A stretch of DNA of 22,320 nucleotides from an uncultured Eubacteriales bacterium (GTDB lineage Bacteria > Bacillota > Clostridia > Oscillospirales > Butyricicoccaceae), in assembly GCA_910586105.1 (NCBI GenBank), contig CAJUGU010000055.1, positions 532-22,851 on the forward strand, in the 5' to 3' direction. The notes below the pieces were generated by a model. It searched no databases. It saw nothing but the letters and a program-made list of their open reading frames with translations, and was not told where the DNA came from. The translations under genes and the position numbers were made by a program. Below are positions 7,995 through 15,865 of this stretch, in pieces (positions within the stretch are counted from its first letter, which is position 1; each line of letters opens with the position of its first letter).

Positions 7995-9841
7995 AAAAAA
8001 ATGGGAGCCTTGCGGCAAAACTGACCCTGTGGCTGGCCGTCCCTGTGCTGACGGTCACGCTCCTCCTGTGCGGCAAAGACCTCTGCGACCATCTTCACAA
8101 AACCAGCGCCGCACACGATTCCATCCCCGCTGCCAGCGGTATGCCTTATCACGCAGGCGCGGAGATGGACCAGATGCTTTTCAACGAGTTTTCGTTGCAG
8201 TGGTGGGGGGATGAGGATTCCCCCAGCGTCCGCATCGCCGTAAACGATTCCGGCGAGACCGTCTTTCGGAACCGCCTTGGGTTTTACCTGCGTGAACGGG
8301 AGCCATACGGCCTTCTTGGCGATTATAAATACGGTGATACCACGCGGTTCGTCGTTGTCGACGAGTGGTTTGAATGGGCGGATATCATGGATATGGGCGA
8401 CTGGCACTTCATGGATGAGCTCCACGCGACCGGCTATGACGACGGTTTCTACTTCTACGCCACTTCTCTGGAAGTCAAATGCTGCGGCACCCCTGCCCGC
8501 AGCTGGGAAGCGCCGGTTGCCCCCGGGCCGGATAGCCTTTCGCTGCATACCAGCGACACAGGGGATATCCGCTCCTCCTTCCCCGATTATTCCATATCCA
8601 GCTCGAACGAGCGGCGTTATGAATCGTATGAATCGGCAGAAGACGCCTCCGCCGCGCTGGCAGCTGCTTTCAACAGCGATTCCGTGCGCTGGGCGCGCGT
8701 GATCGCCATGATCGATTCGATTTCCGATGGGCCGATCCCTCGCCGCGAGGACGCCTTTTCCCGCGAGGATACCGCAAACGCGTTCTCCCCCTATCTCTGG
8801 CAGGAGATCACCGCTGCGGTCGACTTCCCGGAATTTTTCACGGACACCGGGCTCCATATCTATACCCGGGTCTATGAAGCCCCGCTGTCCCACGCGTGGC
8901 AATGGTGCCGCGAAACGGTCTTGTTCCGGCTGTTCCTGGCGGGCGTGCTGCTGCTTTATGCGTATCTGCTCGTGAACCATTTTGTTTCCGCCCCGCTCTT
9001 CCACTGTACAGCGGAAGCCGGGCATATCGTGACCGCCGAAACGTGGTTTACGGAAGCCGAACTGCAACGTTCGGACGAGCTGGGCGAGCTGGCTCGGACG
9101 CTGAAAAAAGCACAGGCGGCATTTCAGGAGAAGTGGGACTCCGAGCGCGCCCTTGAGCGCAAGCGGCAGGACTTCGTCGCGGCGGCGTCGCACGACCTGA
9201 AAACGCCGCTCGCCCTGATCGGCGGCTACGTCGAAGCCGTGCAGCAAAACATTGCCCCGGAGGAGAACGCGCGCTATCTGGATTCCATCGAACGGGAAGC
9301 CGAAAAAATGAACCGGCTGGTGCTGGAAATGCTGGGTTATACCCGTCTGGATCGCATGACCGGGCTGGAAAACGGGCGGCGGGAAAACCTCGCGGCGCTG
9401 CTGGGCGTCTGGCTGGACGAGGCCGCGCCGCTGTTCGAGGGGCGCACACTCACGCGCACCCTGCCCGAACGGCTGTTCGTGCGCTGCGACGCGGCGCTTC
9501 TGCGGCGCGCGGTCGATAACCTGCTCTCGAACGCTGCCAAGTTCACCCCCAAGGGCGGCTCCGTCAAGGTCGCGCTGTACAACCGCGCGGGCAGTCCCAT
9601 CACCGATTATCTGGCAGGCAAGTCGTTTTGTCTGTCGGTCGAAAACGACGGCGAACCCATCCCCGAGGGCGAACTGGAACGCATTTTTGAAATGTTTTAC
9701 CGCACCGACCGCGCCCGCACCCGCGGCGACGCTGGGAACGGGGTCGGACTTGCCGCCGCAAAACGTATCTGCGAGCTGCACGGCTTCACCCTCCGCGCGG
9801 AGAACACCGACGTGGGCGTGCGCTTCCGAATCGAGGGCTGA
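7991..9841 (+). CDS. Sensor histidine kinase, first of a tandem pair
   Basis: 616 residues. TM1 is about 9-27, a large extracytoplasmic sensor region spans about 28-310, and TM2 is about 312-330. A HAMP-like linker follows (SAPLF to DELGELARTLKKA), then the DHp domain with H401 in SHDLKTPLA, and the ATPase domain with N514 in DNLLSNA, NDGEPIP, FYRTDRA and GNGVGLAAAKR. It should autophosphorylate on H401 and pass phosphate to the regulator in front. The sensor region is not a family I recognise. It shares short blocks with the second kinase (DDGFYFYA, TGL/VH-I/L-YT) but is otherwise diverged. Start and upstream stop overlap as ATGA, so the two are translationally coupled. Confidence 0.93.
   Translation: MKKNGSLAAKLTLWLAVPVLTVTLLLCGKDLCDHLHKTSAAHDSIPAASGMPYHAGAEMDQMLFNEFSLQWWGDEDSPSVRIAVNDSGETVFRNRLGFYLREREPYGLLGDYKYGDTTRFVVVDEWFEWADIMDMGDWHFMDELHATGYDDGFYFYATSLEVKCCGTPARSWEAPVAPGPDSLSLHTSDTGDIRSSFPDYSISSSNERRYESYESAEDASAALAAAFNSDSVRWARVIAMIDSISDGPIPRREDAFSREDTANAFSPYLWQEITAAVDFPEFFTDTGLHIYTRVYEAPLSHAWQWCRETVLFRLFLAGVLLLYAYLLVNHFVSAPLFHCTAEAGHIVTAETWFTEAELQRSDELGELARTLKKAQAAFQEKWDSERALERKRQDFVAAASHDLKTPLALIGGYVEAVQQNIAPEENARYLDSIEREAEKMNRLVLEMLGYTRLDRMTGLENGRRENLAALLGVWLDEAAPLFEGRTLTRTLPERLFVRCDAALLRRAVDNLLSNAAKFTPKGGSVKVALYNRAGSPITDYLAGKSFCLSVENDGEPIPEGELERIFEMFYRTDRARTRGDAGNGVGLAAAKRICELHGFTLRAENTDVGVRFRIEG
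9116..9528 (+). repeat. 413-bp identical repeat, copy 1 (kinase core)
   Basis: Every base matches 10918-11330 (offset 1802). It covers the end of the linker, the whole DHp domain and the ATPase domain up to the N-box. Identity stops abruptly at both ends, synonymous positions included. A second identical block of 107 bp (9641-9747 and 11452-11558, offset 1811) covers the NDGEPIP to GNGVG part. Confidence 0.95.
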
Positions 9842-9843
9842 CC

Positions 9844-11652
9844 ATGCGAAAAACAAAAACGATTTCCGGAACACTTGCGTTCCAGACCGCGCTGCCGGTT
9901 CTTTTGCTGACCGCGGCGGTTACCCTGTTCCTGACGTTCTGGATGCTTGATTTTCCGTCCGACCACGAAGCGCCGAGCATCCAGCCCTATACCGAAGCCC
10001 GCGAATCCCGTTCGGATCCGACGGCGTTTGACCGCGAAACCTACGCCCGGTTCGCCAACCGCAGCGACGAGAACACCCTGCGCGTCAGCATTGCCGCGAC
10101 CGATGATGGCGAAGTCATCTTTCGGGAACAGGTCGGCTATGCGGTCTACCTTTCCGACCGCGCAAGGATCGAAGGCGCCCCCGACCGCTTTCTGGTGCTC
10201 GACCGTGACAGTATGGCGAAGCGGAAGGAACCGCCCGCCTTCCCGGAACAGATTTTAGCGGTCGGGCGGGACGACGGCTTCTACTTCTATGCGGATTTCT
10301 TTGAGACCGCCGGCCACGGCGAAGTCCTCAGCCTTCCCCAAATGTCCGACGGCGCGGAACGAGACGTTTTCCGCTTTGAAAGCGCCGAGACCCAGTCGGC
10401 TGAGCTGGTCGTGCCGGAATTCGTCTGGCGGAATCCCATGAAAAGCATTTGGGGCATCGCCTGGCCGGATCGGGACGATCGCTGGGAACTGTACGTTTCC
10501 TTCTGCGGCGCGGTGCAGGCGGACACGGTCGTCCGGGTCGAGAACCAGGCCGAGTCCTTCGGCCTTCTCAGTCGGAAAAGCGTCTGCGGCGGGCTTTTCT
10601 GGCAGGCGTACACGTATGAAACCGTATACCCGAACTATCTGCCGGGAACCGGCGTGCATCTGTATACGCACGCCTACGAACGCCCGCTCCCCGCCGCTCT
10701 GGAAACCAGCTGGCGCGTCGCGCTCGTGCTGCTTGTGGCCGCCGTCCTGCTGGTACTGCATGTCCATCTGCTTATCAAACAGGGCGTTGCCCTGCCGCTG
10801 GCGGCGCTGACCGAAAAAGCCGCCGCGATCGCCGAACCGGACACCTGGTTTGGGAAGGACGAGCTGGAACGGCCGGACGAGCTGGGCGAACTGGCCCGGG
10901 CGCTGAAAAAAGCCGAAGCGGCATTTCAGGAGAAGTGGGACTCCGAGCGCGCCCTTGAGCGCAAGCGGCAGGACTTCGTCGCGGCGGCGTCGCACGACCT
11001 GAAAACGCCGCTCGCCCTGATCGGCGGCTACGTCGAAGCCGTGCAGCAAAACATTGCCCCGGAGGAGAACGCGCGCTATCTGGATTCCATCGAACGGGAA
11101 GCCGAAAAAATGAACCGGCTGGTGCTGGAAATGCTGGGTTATACCCGTCTGGATCGCATGACCGGGCTGGAAAACGGGCGGCGGGAAAACCTCGCGGCGC
11201 TGCTGGGCGTCTGGCTGGACGAGGCCGCGCCGCTGTTCGAGGGGCGCACACTCACGCGCACCCTGCCCGAACGGCTGTTCGTGCGCTGCGACGCGGCGCT
11301 TCTGCGGCGCGCGGTCGATAACCTGCTCTCAAACGCGGCCAGGTTCACCCCGGCGGGCGGCGCGGTAGGGGTCACGCTCAGCGTCCCGGACAGCCCTGCG
11401 GGCGGCTCCCTCCTCCCCGATCCGGACCGCAAATCATTTTGCCTGTCGGTTGAAAACGACGGCGAACCCATCCCCGAGGGCGAACTGGAACGCATTTTTG
11501 AAATGTTTTACCGCACCGACCGCGCCCGCACCCGCGGCGACGCTGGGAACGGGGTCGGGCTTGCCGCCGCAAAACGTATCTGCGAACTGCACGGCTTCAC
11601 CCTCTGTGCGGAGAACACCCGTTCGGGGGTACGGTTTCGGATCGAAGGCTGA
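9844..11652 (+). CDS. Sensor histidine kinase, second of a tandem pair
   Basis: 602 residues, starting 2 nt after the first kinase's stop, with a modest GAGGG (9833-9837). Layout is as in the first kinase: TM1 about 13-34, sensor about 35-296, TM2 about 298-317, HAMP-like linker, DHp with H384, then ATPase. From just before the DHp domain through the N-box the DNA is identical to the first kinase over 413 bp. The start of the ATPase domain differs and is 3 residues longer (SLLPDPDRKS). The sensor region is homologous but strongly diverged. The identical DHp surface implies that both kinases address the same regulator, each with its own input. The operon ends at the terminator that overlaps its stop codon. 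Confidence 0.93.
   Translation: MRKTKTISGTLAFQTALPVLLLTAAVTLFLTFWMLDFPSDHEAPSIQPYTEARESRSDPTAFDRETYARFANRSDENTLRVSIAATDDGEVIFREQVGYAVYLSDRARIEGAPDRFLVLDRDSMAKRKEPPAFPEQILAVGRDDGFYFYADFFETAGHGEVLSLPQMSDGAERDVFRFESAETQSAELVVPEFVWRNPMKSIWGIAWPDRDDRWELYVSFCGAVQADTVVRVENQAESFGLLSRKSVCGGLFWQAYTYETVYPNYLPGTGVHLYTHAYERPLPAALETSWRVALVLLVAAVLLVLHVHLLIKQGVALPLAALTEKAAAIAEPDTWFGKDELERPDELGELARALKKAEAAFQEKWDSERALERKRQDFVAAASHDLKTPLALIGGYVEAVQQNIAPEENARYLDSIEREAEKMNRLVLEMLGYTRLDRMTGLENGRRENLAALLGVWLDEAAPLFEGRTLTRTLPERLFVRCDAALLRRAVDNLLSNAARFTPAGGAVGVTLSVPDSPAGGSLLPDPDRKSFCLSVENDGEPIPEGELERIFEMFYRTDRARTRGDAGNGVGLAAAKRICELHGFTLCAENTRSGVRFRIEG
10918..11330 (+). repeat. 413-bp identical repeat, copy 2 (kinase core)
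   Basis: This is the partner of the block at 9116-9528, in direct orientation. Recombination between the two would delete about 1.8 kb and fuse the sensor of kinase one to the catalytic core of kinase two, in frame. Confidence 0.95.
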
Positions 11653-11695
11653 AAAACCGCGCCGGAACGCATTGCAGCGCTCCGGCGCGGTTTTT
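11652..11695. terminator. Bidirectional terminator between the kinase operon and the threonine ammonia-lyase gene
   Basis: AAAAACCGCGCCGGA (11652-11666) pairs perfectly with TCCGGCGCGGTTTTT (11681-11695). It starts on the last base of the kinase stop codon and lies 4 bp from the convergent stop codon at 11700, so it serves both genes. Confidence 0.9.
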
Positions 11696-11699
11696 CGTT

Positions 11700-12917
11700 T
11701 TATTTTGCGATCTTATCCTCAATGATATGATAACCCGCTTCCGTCAGCGCCTGATACAGCCGGTCGGCGTGTTCCTTGCCTCCCAGCTCGACCACCACCG
11801 AAATAATCGCTTCGCCGATCTCCAGATTCGCCTGTACGCGGTCGTGGTTGAACAGGATCACGTTTGCGTTCTGCTCGGCTACGATATGCGCGAAGCGCTC
11901 CAGCGCGCCGGGAACGTCCGGCATGATCGTCGAGAATTTCACGTGGCGGCTGCGCGAAACAAGGCCCTTTTCGACCACCTTATGGATGAACGACATATCA
12001 ATGTTGCCGCCCGACAGCACGCAGACCACTTTTTTGCCCTCGATATCCACCTTTTTGCCGAGCACCGCCGCCAGCGAGGTCGCGCCCGCAGGCTCGACCA
12101 CCTGCTTTGCGCGTTCGAGCAGCAGCAGGATCGAGGATGCGATCTCCGCGTCGGACACCGTAACGATCCTGTCCACGTACTGGTTGATATATTCCATCGT
12201 CTTCGAGCCGGGGGTGCGCACCGCGATGCCGTCGGCGATCGTGCGCACGCTCTCGCTGGAAATGATCTCGGGATGGTGGAATGAATTCGCGATCGCGGGC
12301 GCGCCCTCCGCCTGTACGCCGATCACCTGCACCCGGGGGTTGACCTGCTTGGCGCAGGCCGCGACGCCCGAGATCAGCCCGCCGCCGCCTGCCGGGACAA
12401 AGATCATATCCACGAACGGCAGGTCGCGCAGGATCTCCAAAGCGATCGTGCCCTGTCCCGCCATCACATCCTCGTCGTCAAAGGGATGGATAAATTCCGC
12501 GCCGGTCTCCTCGACGATCTCACACGCCCTGGCATACGCATCGTCATAGCAGGAGCCCGCGAGGACGACGTTCGCGCCGTAGCCCTCGGTCGCGGAGACC
12601 TTCGCGATCGGCGTGGAACGCGGCATGACGATCGTCGACGGCACCCCGATCGAGCTGGCCGCAAACGCGACCCCCTGCGCATGGTTGCCCGCCGAAGACG
12701 CGATCACCGCCGACAACCCGCCTTCCTCGTAACGCTTCATGATCTTGTTGTAAGCGCCGCGCACCTTGAAAGAGCCGGTCTTCTGCTGGTTTTCATATTT
12801 CAGGTAAACATCCGCGCCAGTCATCCCGGAAAACGTGATGGAGGACGACAGCGGGATGGTATGGATCACATTTTTCAGCCGCGCCGACGCGGCTTCAAAA
12901 TCCTTTAAGGTCAACAT
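11700..12917 (-). CDS. ilvA: Threonine ammonia-lyase (threonine dehydratase) with ACT domain
   Basis: 405 residues from the ATG at 12917, which has AAAGGAG about 9 nt upstream. An upstream in-frame start would add 19 residues but has no such site. It is a PLP fold-type II enzyme turning threonine into 2-oxobutanoate and ammonia. The PLP lysine is K51 in TGSFKVRG, and the phosphate-binding loop is PAGGGG (G177-G180). The C-terminal part (about 325-405) begins VKFSTIMPDVPGALERF, a single ACT-like regulatory domain. The length fits the medium form shared by ilvA- and tdcB-type enzymes. With no isoleucine operon nearby, biosynthetic and catabolic roles cannot be told apart. Confidence 0.93.
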   Translation of the reverse strand: MLTLKDFEAASARLKNVIHTIPLSSSITFSGMTGADVYLKYENQQKTGSFKVRGAYNKIMKRYEEGGLSAVIASSAGNHAQGVAFAASSIGVPSTIVMPRSTPIAKVSATEGYGANVVLAGSCYDDAYARACEIVEETGAEFIHPFDDEDVMAGQGTIALEILRDLPFVDMIFVPAGGGGLISGVAACAKQVNPRVQVIGVQAEGAPAIANSFHHPEIISSESVRTIADGIAVRTPGSKTMEYINQYVDRIVTVSDAEIASSILLLLERAKQVVEPAGATSLAAVLGKKVDIEGKKVVCVLSGGNIDMSFIHKVVEKGLVSRSRHVKFSTIMPDVPGALERFAHIVAEQNANVILFNHDRVQANLEIGEAIISVVVELGGKEHADRLYQALTEAGYHIIEDKIAK

Positions 12918-12990
12918 ATGCAAAAACTCCTTTATTTCAAACACTCGAAACAGCCGTCCGGAACGGATCGGCACAGCATGTCCTAATCAG

Positions 12991-13017
12991 TTTATCACGC
13001 CGATGACTGAATTGCAA
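12991..13017 (-). promoter_or_regulatory. Possible promoter of the threonine ammonia-lyase gene
   Basis: Read leftward: TTGCAA (13017-13012), 15 nt, then GATAAA (12996-12991). The spacing is short and the -10 imperfect. It is the best candidate in the 130-bp gap, with no T-box leader or attenuator recognised. Confidence 0.3.
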
Positions 13018-14338
13018 GAAAATCCTGCCGCACAGGCCGGATTTTGGTTTGCCAAGAGCATCGCATGCGCCTACGCCAGACAACCTGAAACTGACCGGCA
13101 TCGATTTTTACCACCGCTACCGCGAAGACGTAAAGCTGTTTGCGGAAATGGGCTTCAAGGTCTTCCGCACCTCCATCGCATGGAGCTGGATATTCCCGCA
13201 GGGCGACGAGGAACAGCCCAACGAAAAGGGGCTGCAATTTTACGACAGCCTGTTCGACGAATGCCGGAAGTATCGCATTGAACCGCTCGTCACGATCTCC
13301 CACTATGAAACGCCGCTCCATCTGGCACGGACGTACAACGGCTGGGCCGACCGCCGCATGATCGGTTTTTATGAAAAGTTCGCCCGGACGGTGTTTGAAC
13401 GCTATCGCGATAAGGTGAAGTATTGGCTCACCTTCAACGAGATCAATTCCGTCCTGCACTCGCCCTTTATGAGCGGCGGCATCTGCACCCCGCCGGACGA
13501 GCTGCGCCGTCAGACGCTGTATCAGGCCTGCCACCATGAGCTGGTCGCTTCCGCGCGGGCGACCCGGCTGGCCCACGAGCTGATGCCGAAGGCGCAGGTC
13601 GGATGTATGATCCTGAGCATGCCGACCTATCCGCTCACCCCCAACCCCGACGACGTGATCGCCTGCATGAAGGCCGAGCATCAGAACGACTTTTTCGGCG
13701 ACGTACACGTGCGGGGGCGGTATCCCGGCTATATGCTGCGATATTTCCGGGAGAACGGGATCGAGCTGCAAATCGAGCCGGAGGACAAGGAAGACCTGAA
13801 GCACACGGTTGATTTCGTTTCCTTCAGTTATTACGTCAGCGCCTGCGGCAGCGCCGACCCTGCGCAAAAGCCCGGGCCGGGGAACATCATCGGCGGCGTG
13901 CCGAACCCCTATTTGAAGGCCAGTGAATGGGGCTGGCAGATCGACCCGCAAGGGCTGCGCGTCACGCTGAACCGGTATTGGGAGCGCTGGCAAAAACCCT
14001 TGTTTATCGTAGAGAACGGTTTGGGCGCGGCGGATGAACTGGCGATCGGGCCGGACGGCGCGCCGACGGTCGAGGACGATTACCGGATCGAATATATGAA
14101 CGACCATCTTGTGCAGGTGCGCGAAGCGATTGAGGACGGCGTGCCAGTAATGGGTTATACCGCATGGGGCTGCATCGACCTGGTCAGCGCATCCTCGGCG
14201 GAGCTGAAAAAGCGGTATGGCATGATCTATGTCGACCGGCAGGACGACGGGAGCGGGACGCTGGCCCGGTATAAAAAGAAATCCTTCGGCTGGTATCAGG
14301 AGGTCATCCGCACCAATGGCGGATGCTTGACCCGTTAA
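13007..14338 (+). pseudogene. N-terminally truncated 6-phospho-beta-glucosidase (GH1)
   Basis: The frame is open from 13007 after a TGA at 13004. The only plausible start is a TTG at 13049, without a ribosome binding site, giving 429 residues against about 475 in the family. Sequence joins the family at TGIDFYHRYREDVKLFAEMG, so roughly the first 50 residues, including the FLWGG...Q.EG strand that contacts the sugar, are missing. The rest looks sound: acid/base E131 in TFNEIN, nucleophile E322 in VENG, and the 6-phosphate pocket near SASSAELKKRYG. Intact enzymes split phosphorylated cellobiose or aryl-beta-glucosides taken up by the PTS. The EIIA gene downstream fits that role. It is probably a 5' deletion remnant next to the ilvA promoter. 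A short functional form cannot be excluded. Confidence 0.7.
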
Positions 14339-14344
14339 AAAAGC

Positions 14345-14359
14345 CCCCGCAGCGCGGGG
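14345..14359 (+). other. Small GC-rich hairpin before the EIIA ribosome binding site
   Basis: CCCCGC-AGC-GCGGGG lies between the upstream stop codon and the AAAGGAA site. It has no T-run, so it is not a terminator. It might affect mRNA processing or translation of the EIIA gene. Confidence 0.4.
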
Positions 14360-14377
14360 ATGGAAAGGAAACATATC

Positions 14378-14890
14378 ATGGGTTTGTTTGGTTTTTTGAA
14401 GAAGGAAGACGGATCGGCTGCGGGAACGGTTGAATTCCCCCTTACGCTGGGTTCCCCCGCAAAGGGCGCGTTCGTGCCGATGGCGCAGATCCCCGACGAG
14501 GTCTTTTCCACGGGCGTTTTAGGCGTGTGCTGCGGCGTCAATCCCGACGAAGGCAAGGTATTTGCCCCGGCGGACGGCAAGGTCAGCCAGGCCGCGGATA
14601 CCGGCCACGCTGTCGGGCTTGAGATCGCCGGGCTCGACCTGCTGCTCCACGTCGGCGTGGATACCGTCGAAATGGCCGGGGACGGGTTCCAGATCGAGGT
14701 GAAAGCCGGGCAGAAGGTCAGAAAAGGCGACCTTCTGCTGACGATGGATCTGCGGAGGATCCATGACGCCGGGCGCCCGGCTACGGTGATCATGGCCGTC
14801 ACCAATACGGACGACTTTTCCGCCGTTGAAAGCGTTGCCTCCGGCGCCGTACAGCCCGGCGACGACGTGCTTCGGGTGATAAAGCAGTAA
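14378..14890 (+). CDS. PTS glucose-type EIIA protein (Crr-like)
   Basis: 170 residues, a stand-alone EIIA of the glucose family. It passes phosphate from HPr to the EIIB domain of a sugar permease in the cytoplasm. The phospho-acceptor is H91 in LLLHVGVDTVEM and the second active-site histidine is H77 in GHAVGLEI. The FAPADGKV and VKAGQKVRKGDLLL blocks are also typical. The ATG at 14378 is used because AAAGGAA lies 7 nt upstream, and an in-frame ATG at 14360 has no such site. It follows the truncated glucosidase by 39 bp, suggesting a former beta-glucoside operon. No EIIB/EIIC is present here, so the permease served is unknown. Confidence 0.92.
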   Translation: MGLFGFLKKEDGSAAGTVEFPLTLGSPAKGAFVPMAQIPDEVFSTGVLGVCCGVNPDEGKVFAPADGKVSQAADTGHAVGLEIAGLDLLLHVGVDTVEMAGDGFQIEVKAGQKVRKGDLLLTMDLRRIHDAGRPATVIMAVTNTDDFSAVESVASGAVQPGDDVLRVIKQ

Positions 14891-14967
14891 ACGTCCCCCG
14901 GCCATCCATAGCTTTGCGTACAGCCTGACGGGAACTTGCCCTGTTGTGGTTTGTAAGATCTCCTTAA

Positions 14968-15024
14968 AGTGAGCGCCTCCGGACTGCGGTCAATACGGCA
15001 GTACGGAGGCGCTCGCTTTTTTTG
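14968..15024 (+). terminator. Terminator downstream of the EIIA gene
   Basis: A 14-bp stem (AGTGAGCGCCTCCG with CGGAGGCGCTCGCT, one G-U pair) encloses a second stem (ACTGC/GCAGT) and is followed by seven T's. The remaining gap to 15132 is GC-rich and shows no gene. Confidence 0.85.
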
Positions 15025-15132
15025 TGACCGGCGTTCGTCCGGCCGGCCGCTGCGCCGCTCAGATCGGCAAGGCGCGGCACCGCCGTTCGCCCCGCGCGGG
15101 ATCCCCTCGCGCCGCCCCTGCTTTTCAGCCGT

Positions 15133-15858
15133 TTACAGCACGCCGAACAGCGCGTTGAGATCCGCGTCTTCCAAAATGCGCGCGCTGGGCTTCTGCGCAT
15201 TCGCAAGCATCGCCTCGACTTTATTGGCAAGGGCGGTATCCACGAAGCGCCCGATCTCGATCCCGCGCAGCTCAAAGAACAGGGCGGGGTCGGTATCCAG
15301 CCGCGCGCCGACGCCATAAAGCACGGCGGAAACATGCTTGCACATCTGCGCCCAGTCCGGGCAGCTGCACGAAAAATGGATCTCCTTCGGCGACGGGAAC
15401 AGCCCGCCCCGGGCCTGGAACAGCTCTTTCAGCTCCTCGGGGAAGCTGCCTGTCAACAGCGCTTCCAGCGTTTCGACCCGGCGTCCGCATTTTTTCAGGA
15501 CCGCCTGGCACTGCCCTTCGGGCAGCTGGTCGATGCAGACCTCTACCGCGTAAGGCGTTTTCCGCGAGCCCTGCACCTTGGCAAGGATCCTGCCCGCCTG
15601 GATCTGAAGGTCAATGACCGCGCCCGTCCGGAGATAACGCTTCCCGCGGTCCAGACGGCTTTCGTAATCGGCATAACGCTCCAAATTTTTGCACCAGGCC
15701 ATCCCCCACCAGCTCTTTGCGATCCGCCTTCCGGAAATGACGACCGGCTGAAGCACCGCGCCCGCGGCCTCGGCCTTTTTGCGGCTGGCTTCCGATCTGT
15801 GCTTGAGTTCTTCGGCCGTCGGCTGGCTGTAACTGCCGCCGTCCCAAAATCTGCCCAT
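15133..15858 (-). CDS. SWIM zinc-finger protein
   Basis: 241 residues from the ATG at 15858. GAGG sits 5 nt upstream and this start falls 7 nt after the helicase stop. The alternative ATG at 15879 overlaps the helicase end and lacks a site. The SWIM metal site is C164-x-C166-x6-C173-x-H175 in FSCSCPDWAQMCKH. The N-terminal half has the family's conserved block (GRRIAKSWWGMAWCKNLERY). SWIM domains bind DNA or proteins and bacterial copies are often encoded beside SNF2 ATPases, as here. The two presumably act together on DNA, but the biochemical job is not established. Confidence 0.88.
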   Translation of the reverse strand: MGRFWDGGSYSQPTAEELKHRSEASRKKAEAAGAVLQPVVISGRRIAKSWWGMAWCKNLERYADYESRLDRGKRYLRTGAVIDLQIQAGRILAKVQGSRKTPYAVEVCIDQLPEGQCQAVLKKCGRRVETLEALLTGSFPEELKELFQARGGLFPSPKEIHFSCSCPDWAQMCKHVSAVLYGVGARLDTDPALFFELRGIEIGRFVDTALANKVEAMLANAQKPSARILEDADLNALFGVL

Positions 15859-15865
15859 CGCTTCC

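Noticed and set aside
7970..9874. A 634-codon minus-strand frame opposite the first histidine kinase.
   Set aside because: Antisense of an obvious kinase gene. No ribosome binding site, and low-complexity residues.
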